From positions 710,001 to 750,237 of the forward strand of contig NZ_CP063398.1 in assembly GCF_021729845.1 (NCBI RefSeq): a stretch of 40,237 nt of DNA, written 5' to 3'. Both the position numbers and the translations under genes were made by a program. Positions 36,812 to 40,237 of the stretch are shown here, piece after piece (position 1 is the first letter of the stretch; each line of letters begins with the position of its first letter). The notes under the pieces are model-generated. The model ran no database searches. It had not been told where the DNA came from and saw nothing but the letters and a program-made list of their open reading frames with translations. This DNA comes from Rhizobium sp. SL42 (lineage in GTDB: Bacteria > Pseudomonadota > Alphaproteobacteria > Rhizobiales > Rhizobiaceae).

Positions 36812-38910
36812 TCAACCGCCCGTTTCTGTCATCCATCGCCTTTCGCCTGCCGTTTGCCATCGTATTCATCTGCTTTCTGGTCCTGAGCCTGTCGACCATT
36901 GCGATCTACGGATTGCAGAAGGCACGCAACGAAATGGCAGCCTATGGCCTGCAGGCATTTTCCAGTCTGACCAAGGCCTCGCTGGTCTCGCGCCAGGTAT
37001 CGGATCTCGTCTCCAGTGCGCCCTTCCTGATGAATGCCACCTCGCCTTATCGGGTCTCGAGCGAAAGCCGTGCCGTCGTCAGCCAGGTCGACAGCCTCTT
37101 GCGCACGATCGAGCCGCAGAATTTCGACAGGCTGATCCAGGGCTTCGCCAGCGCGCAGATCATCGAACTGCTCGGCCATATCCGGACCCAGACGCTCACC
37201 CTGGCCAGCGATGCCGATTCTGCCCAGGTCCACAAGGCGCAGGCCGCGGCCGCTCTCAGCGAAATCGCAACGGGCCGCGGCGTTGCCGATACTGACCTGC
37301 GCCGCCGGTTGAACGCCATCGTGCAATCGGCTTCGACCTCGGACAGCCTTTTCCAGCTTGGAGAATTGCAGCGTCGATATGTGGCGGAAACCGCGACCAG
37401 CGCGAATGTCGGGCCGTCGGTTCCGATTGGCCTGCCGACCGAGCTTCGCCCCTATGAGCAAGTGTTCGATGCCCAGACGCGCTACCTGCTCGAGATGTTT
37501 GCCATTCGCGCCTCCGTCGCGCGGCTGCATTCCGTATCGCGGGCGCTGTCGATTGCGACTGAAACGCAAAATGACGCGGTCGCCCGCGCGCTGAACGAGG
37601 ATCTGATTTCCACCTCCGATGCGCTGAGCCGGTTGCTGGTGATCGTCGCGCTGGCCTCCATGCTTGTCTTTACCATGGCGACCCTCTCGATCCGCTCGGT
37701 AATGCGGGTTTCACGCGGCATCAGCAATCTGTCAAACGGCATGAACGCGCTGGCAAAAGGCGACACCGATGTCGGCCCGCCCGACTACCGCGGCAACGAA
37801 ACGGAGCTTGTGCGCCTGCTCGATGCGTTCCGGGCATTCAAGGACAGCGTCGACCGCGTGTCCAGGTTAAGACGCACGGCCGAAGCCGCTGCCCGCACCA
37901 TCCGTTCCACCTTTCGCAACATGAACGAGGGCATTGCGCTGTTTGATCCGGCGGGCCGGCCGATCACCATGAACCGGCGGATGATCGAACTGGTCGGTCG
38001 GTCGGGCTCGTCACGCAAGCTGCCGCTTCGACGCTTCGTGCGTCCCATTGCGGAAATCGATCCCGATCTCCTGCCGGGCGAGGACACGCCTGGAACCCTG
38101 ACGGAACGCGCGGTCATCCGCCACCGCACGGAGGACGGCACCGTGATCGAAGTCTCATTGTCGCGCCAGCCCGACGGCGGGATTGTCTTGTTGGCGCGCG
38201 ACGTCACGGCGATCGACCGGCAGGAAGCGGAAGCGGCCAAGGCGCAGCGACTGGATGGCATCATGCGCATGACCCACCAGGTGAGCCATGAGGTCGGCAA
38301 CATGATCGGCATCATTACCGGTAGCCTCGGGCTGCTGGAACGCGAAGACGGTTTCAACGACCGGCAGAGACGGCATATTGCCCGCATCCGCAAAGCTGCC
38401 GATCGCGGACGCGACCTTGCCAGCAGCATGCTGTCCATAGGCAGCCAGCAGCCGATCAATCCGAGCTGTGTGGATGTGCGGAGCCTGCTCCGCGGCATGG
38501 CCGACATTCTGGAAATCGCCATTGGCAGCAAGAGTCATCTGCAACTGGAACTGGATGCCGAGCTGCCGCCGATCCCTCTCGATGCCGCCCTTTTCGAGCA
38601 GTCCGTTCTCAACCTGTGCCTGAATGCCTGTGCCGCAATGCCGGATGGCGGCGTCATCGTCATCAAAGCCGTGCTGGCCGGGGGCTTCGTCATCGTCTCC
38701 GTCCATGACACGGGCATTGGCATGACGGCCAAACAGGTGGACAAGGCGTTCGAGCCCTATTTCACCACACGTGGAAAAAAAGGCGGCGCCGGCCTCGGCC
38801 TGGCGATGGTCTACGGCTTCGTCCGCCAGAGCGGAGGCGACGCCACGATCCACTCGCGGCAGGGACAGGGCACGACGGTGGAACTGAGCTTTCCGGTCGA
38901 ACAGATCTGA
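36808..38910 (+). CDS. Sensor histidine kinase with PAS domain
   Basis: Membrane kinase of 700 residues, partner of the preceding regulator. Layout: membrane helix about 14-36, a periplasmic region of about 235 mostly helical residues, membrane helix about 275-297, HAMP to about 350, a PAS domain of the PAS_7 type from about 364 (TFRNMNEGIALFDPAGRPITMNRRM), His494 in THQVSHEVGNMIGIITGSLGLL, and an ATPase domain (NLCLNACAAMPDGG, HDTGIGMT, FEPYFTTRGKKGGAGLGLAMVYGFVRQSGG). The H-box has Gly-Asn-Met after His-Glu-Val instead of the usual Asn-Pro. GTG start overlapping the regulator stop. The helical sensor could detect a ligand-loaded binding protein; inference. Confidence 0.92.
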   Translation: MINRPFLSSIAFRLPFAIVFICFLVLSLSTIAIYGLQKARNEMAAYGLQAFSSLTKASLVSRQVSDLVSSAPFLMNATSPYRVSSESRAVVSQVDSLLRTIEPQNFDRLIQGFASAQIIELLGHIRTQTLTLASDADSAQVHKAQAAAALSEIATGRGVADTDLRRRLNAIVQSASTSDSLFQLGELQRRYVAETATSANVGPSVPIGLPTELRPYEQVFDAQTRYLLEMFAIRASVARLHSVSRALSIATETQNDAVARALNEDLISTSDALSRLLVIVALASMLVFTMATLSIRSVMRVSRGISNLSNGMNALAKGDTDVGPPDYRGNETELVRLLDAFRAFKDSVDRVSRLRRTAEAAARTIRSTFRNMNEGIALFDPAGRPITMNRRMIELVGRSGSSRKLPLRRFVRPIAEIDPDLLPGEDTPGTLTERAVIRHRTEDGTVIEVSLSRQPDGGIVLLARDVTAIDRQEAEAAKAQRLDGIMRMTHQVSHEVGNMIGIITGSLGLLEREDGFNDRQRRHIARIRKAADRGRDLASSMLSIGSQQPINPSCVDVRSLLRGMADILEIAIGSKSHLQLELDAELPPIPLDAALFEQSVLNLCLNACAAMPDGGVIVIKAVLAGGFVIVSVHDTGIGMTAKQVDKAFEPYFTTRGKKGGAGLGLAMVYGFVRQSGGDATIHSRQGQGTTVELSFPVEQI

Positions 38911-39355
38911 TGGTCTTCGAACGCCGGCATAGATCGGAGATGGGCTCGGGGGATGGCCTCGGGACGAGCCGGTATGTTTTGAAGCATCGCCTATACATGC
39001 GGAGATGCATTTGAGAGGCATTTGAGAGGCATTTATCTTCGTCTTTTACTGTGCGTTAACGCAAAATTCGAACTTGAACAGTAGAAATTGCTGCATCCGC
39101 TGTCTCGACACGCTGACGTTGAGACGTCTGAAAGCAGGTTTTATCGAATAGTCTTACTGCGGCAGGACCCATTGCAGCCGCAGGCGCAGGAAGCCAGAGC
39201 AGAACACGGCTCTGGATGCATGATGCCCTTCCCGCGCATTGGCCCAAAGGGCCATGTCTCATTTTCCATCAATTCTGTCCAAAAGAATGCCGATGTTGGT
39301 TGCCGGGGCTGGGACTTACCACTTGGCAATCGACCACCACTATAGGGGCGCCTGC
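38911..39355. other. Gene-free stretch before the octad-repeat gene
   Basis: 445 bases with no supported gene. Contents: a tandem 11-base repeat GCATTTGAGAG at 39007-39017 and 39018-39028, with a third partial copy to 39034; an AT-richer patch after it (TTATCTTCGTCTTTTACTG... TTAACGCAAAATTCG), a plausible promoter zone for the next gene; an inverted repeat CCAGAGC/GCTCTGG (39194-39200, 39209-39215); and a hairpin TGGCCC-AAA-GGGCCA (39240-39254) followed by TGTCTCATTTT. The latter could end the kinase transcript or lie in the leader of the next gene. Confidence 0.5.
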
Positions 39356-40237
39356 ATGACTTCGATCATTCCTTATCTGTCTACCAGCCAGATCAAGTCT
39401 CTTTCCACCACAACCATTGCATCGCTGCAGACCGAAGACGTCGCAGCATTGACAACGACGCAGGTCAAGGCGCTTTCCTCAACACAGGTCAACGCGCTCG
39501 AAACCGAAGACATTGCCGTTTTCACCACGGCCCAGCTCGGCGCGGTCTCCGCCGCTGCCATTGTCGGCCTGAGCTTCGACCAGATTGCCGTTCTTGAATC
39601 GTCAACGGTAACCGCACTCACTTCACTTCAGTTGAATGCGATGAGCAGCGGTCAGATCGACGCCCTGACGTCGGATCAGGTCGCCGCGTTGAACTCGTCG
39701 CAGATCTCGGCGTTGAGTTCGATCGCCATCAGCGCGCTCAGCACAGACGACATCGCCTCGTTCACAACCGATGAAATTGCCGCCATCAGCGCCAAGGGCA
39801 TGGCCGGTCTCTCGACCGATCACATCGCCAACCTCTCGACCGACCAGGTTGCGGCCCTGAAAACCTCGCAGATTGCCAAACTGACGACGGGCCAGGTTGC
39901 GGCCCTCACCACCGACCATATTGTCGCACTGGCCACTGGCCAGGTTGCAGCTTTCGGATCGACCCAGCTTGCAGCATTTCTGTCTCCGCAAATCCAGCAT
40001 CTCTCCACCGACCAGGTCAGCGCCTTCAACACCAAGGCCGTAACGGCCTTCAGCGCACACCAGATCGACACGTTCAATGAAAACATCGAGGGCTTTACGC
40101 CTTCCCTGCTTGCAGCCTTGAACTCTACACAGGTTTCGGCGCTGATGGCTGACGACATGGACCTGTTTTCAACAGAAAAAATCGCGGCGATCAGTGTCAA
40201 ATCGATCGGCGGAATGACGACACTGGCATTCGCCTCC
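39356..40237 (+). CDS. Octapeptide-repeat protein, N-terminal part (cut by window end)
   Basis: Open from ATG 39356 to the window end, 294 codons with no stop. After MTSIIPYL the whole sequence falls into consecutive 8-residue units of consensus [ST]-[ST]-x-[QD]-[VI]-x-A-[LF]: for example STDQVAAL, TTGQVAAL, NSSQISAL, TTDHIVAL. I count 37 units including the partial last one, all in register except one 7-residue unit (NENIEGF). No signal peptide or Cys is present. The opening of each unit resembles a helix N-cap box ([ST]-x-x-[QDE]), so a solenoid of very short helices is one possibility and a beta solenoid another. I recall long repeat proteins of similar flavour in Rhizobiales labelled only as hypothetical or exoproteins. 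GGGGCG precedes the ATG. Function unknown; surface or secreted role is a guess. Confidence 0.85.
   Translation, partial: MTSIIPYLSTSQIKSLSTTTIASLQTEDVAALTTTQVKALSSTQVNALETEDIAVFTTAQLGAVSAAAIVGLSFDQIAVLESSTVTALTSLQLNAMSSGQIDALTSDQVAALNSSQISALSSIAISALSTDDIASFTTDEIAAISAKGMAGLSTDHIANLSTDQVAALKTSQIAKLTTGQVAALTTDHIVALATGQVAAFGSTQLAAFLSPQIQHLSTDQVSAFNTKAVTAFSAHQIDTFNENIEGFTPSLLAALNSTQVSALMADDMDLFSTEKIAAISVKSIGGMTTLAFAS

Noticed and set aside
39373..40200. Minus-strand open frames opposite the octad-repeat gene
   Set aside because: The regular repeats create open frames on the other strand that also look repetitive; the plus-strand frame has the start, ribosome binding site and conserved octad pattern.
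39356..40237. Low-complexity or assembly artefact explanation for the octad repeats
   Set aside because: Units differ in sequence at DNA level while keeping phase and key residues for nearly 300 codons without a stop, which is not expected from an artefact.

Overview
The window looks like a chromosomal segment of an alphaproteobacterium, most likely Rhizobiaceae (Rhizobium, Agrobacterium or a close relative). The grounds are gene content: SyrB-like proteins, an iron-sulfur (6-4) photolyase of the Agrobacterium PhrB type, a cyo quinol oxidase locus with SURF1, and fused FbpB-like ABC permeases. GC content is high and genes are tightly packed. No tRNA, rRNA, insertion sequence, integrase or CRISPR array was seen.

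Layout. (1) 322-5377, minus strand: cyoA-cyoB-cyoC-cyoD-SURF1, a cytochrome bo3-type ubiquinol oxidase with its assembly factor. A metabolite:H+ symporter-type MFS gene (5706-7040, plus) diverges from it. (2) 7195-8640, minus: a lone animal-type haem peroxidase, followed upstream by about 590 bases without a gene. (3) 9228-17572, minus: a branched-chain amino acid (valine/isoleucine) catabolic operon in the order thiolase, acyl-CoA dehydrogenase, E1alpha, E1beta, E2, E3, 3-hydroxyisobutyrate dehydrogenase. It begins with a possible coupled leader ORF and faces a divergent AraC-family regulator (17843-18883). (4) 18910-20437, minus: two SyrB-like genes and a small partner gene. (5) 20652-22391, plus: FeS photolyase plus a tiny DUF2256 zinc-finger-like gene, then a 67-residue orphan. 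(6) 23012-28437, plus: a sigma-54 response regulator, a Cache-domain sensor kinase overlapping it by 8 bases, and an OFA-family MFS transporter preceded by a textbook -24/-12 promoter and two tandem dyads. (7) 28491-29240, minus: a DUF2161 nuclease-fold protein. (8) 29364-35819, minus: an ABC importer operon (two paralogous binding proteins, fused permease, ATPase) ending in an inositol-monophosphatase-family gene; an OmpR-type two-component system (36035-38910) diverges from it. (9) 39356 to the window end, plus: the start of a protein built almost entirely from 8-residue repeats.

How the parts work together. Regions 6 and 8 each pair a two-component system with a transporter and look like self-contained nutrient sensing and uptake modules. 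In region 8, AfuA-like binding proteins without an obvious iron-binding Tyr pair, plus a sugar/inositol phosphatase, suggest uptake of a phosphorylated organic compound rather than iron; this is inference. The most unusual objects are the octad-repeat protein (9), the sigma-54 promoter with its tandem GGACA-N3-TGTCC sites (6), and the SyrB-like cluster with a duplicated C-terminal zipper (4).
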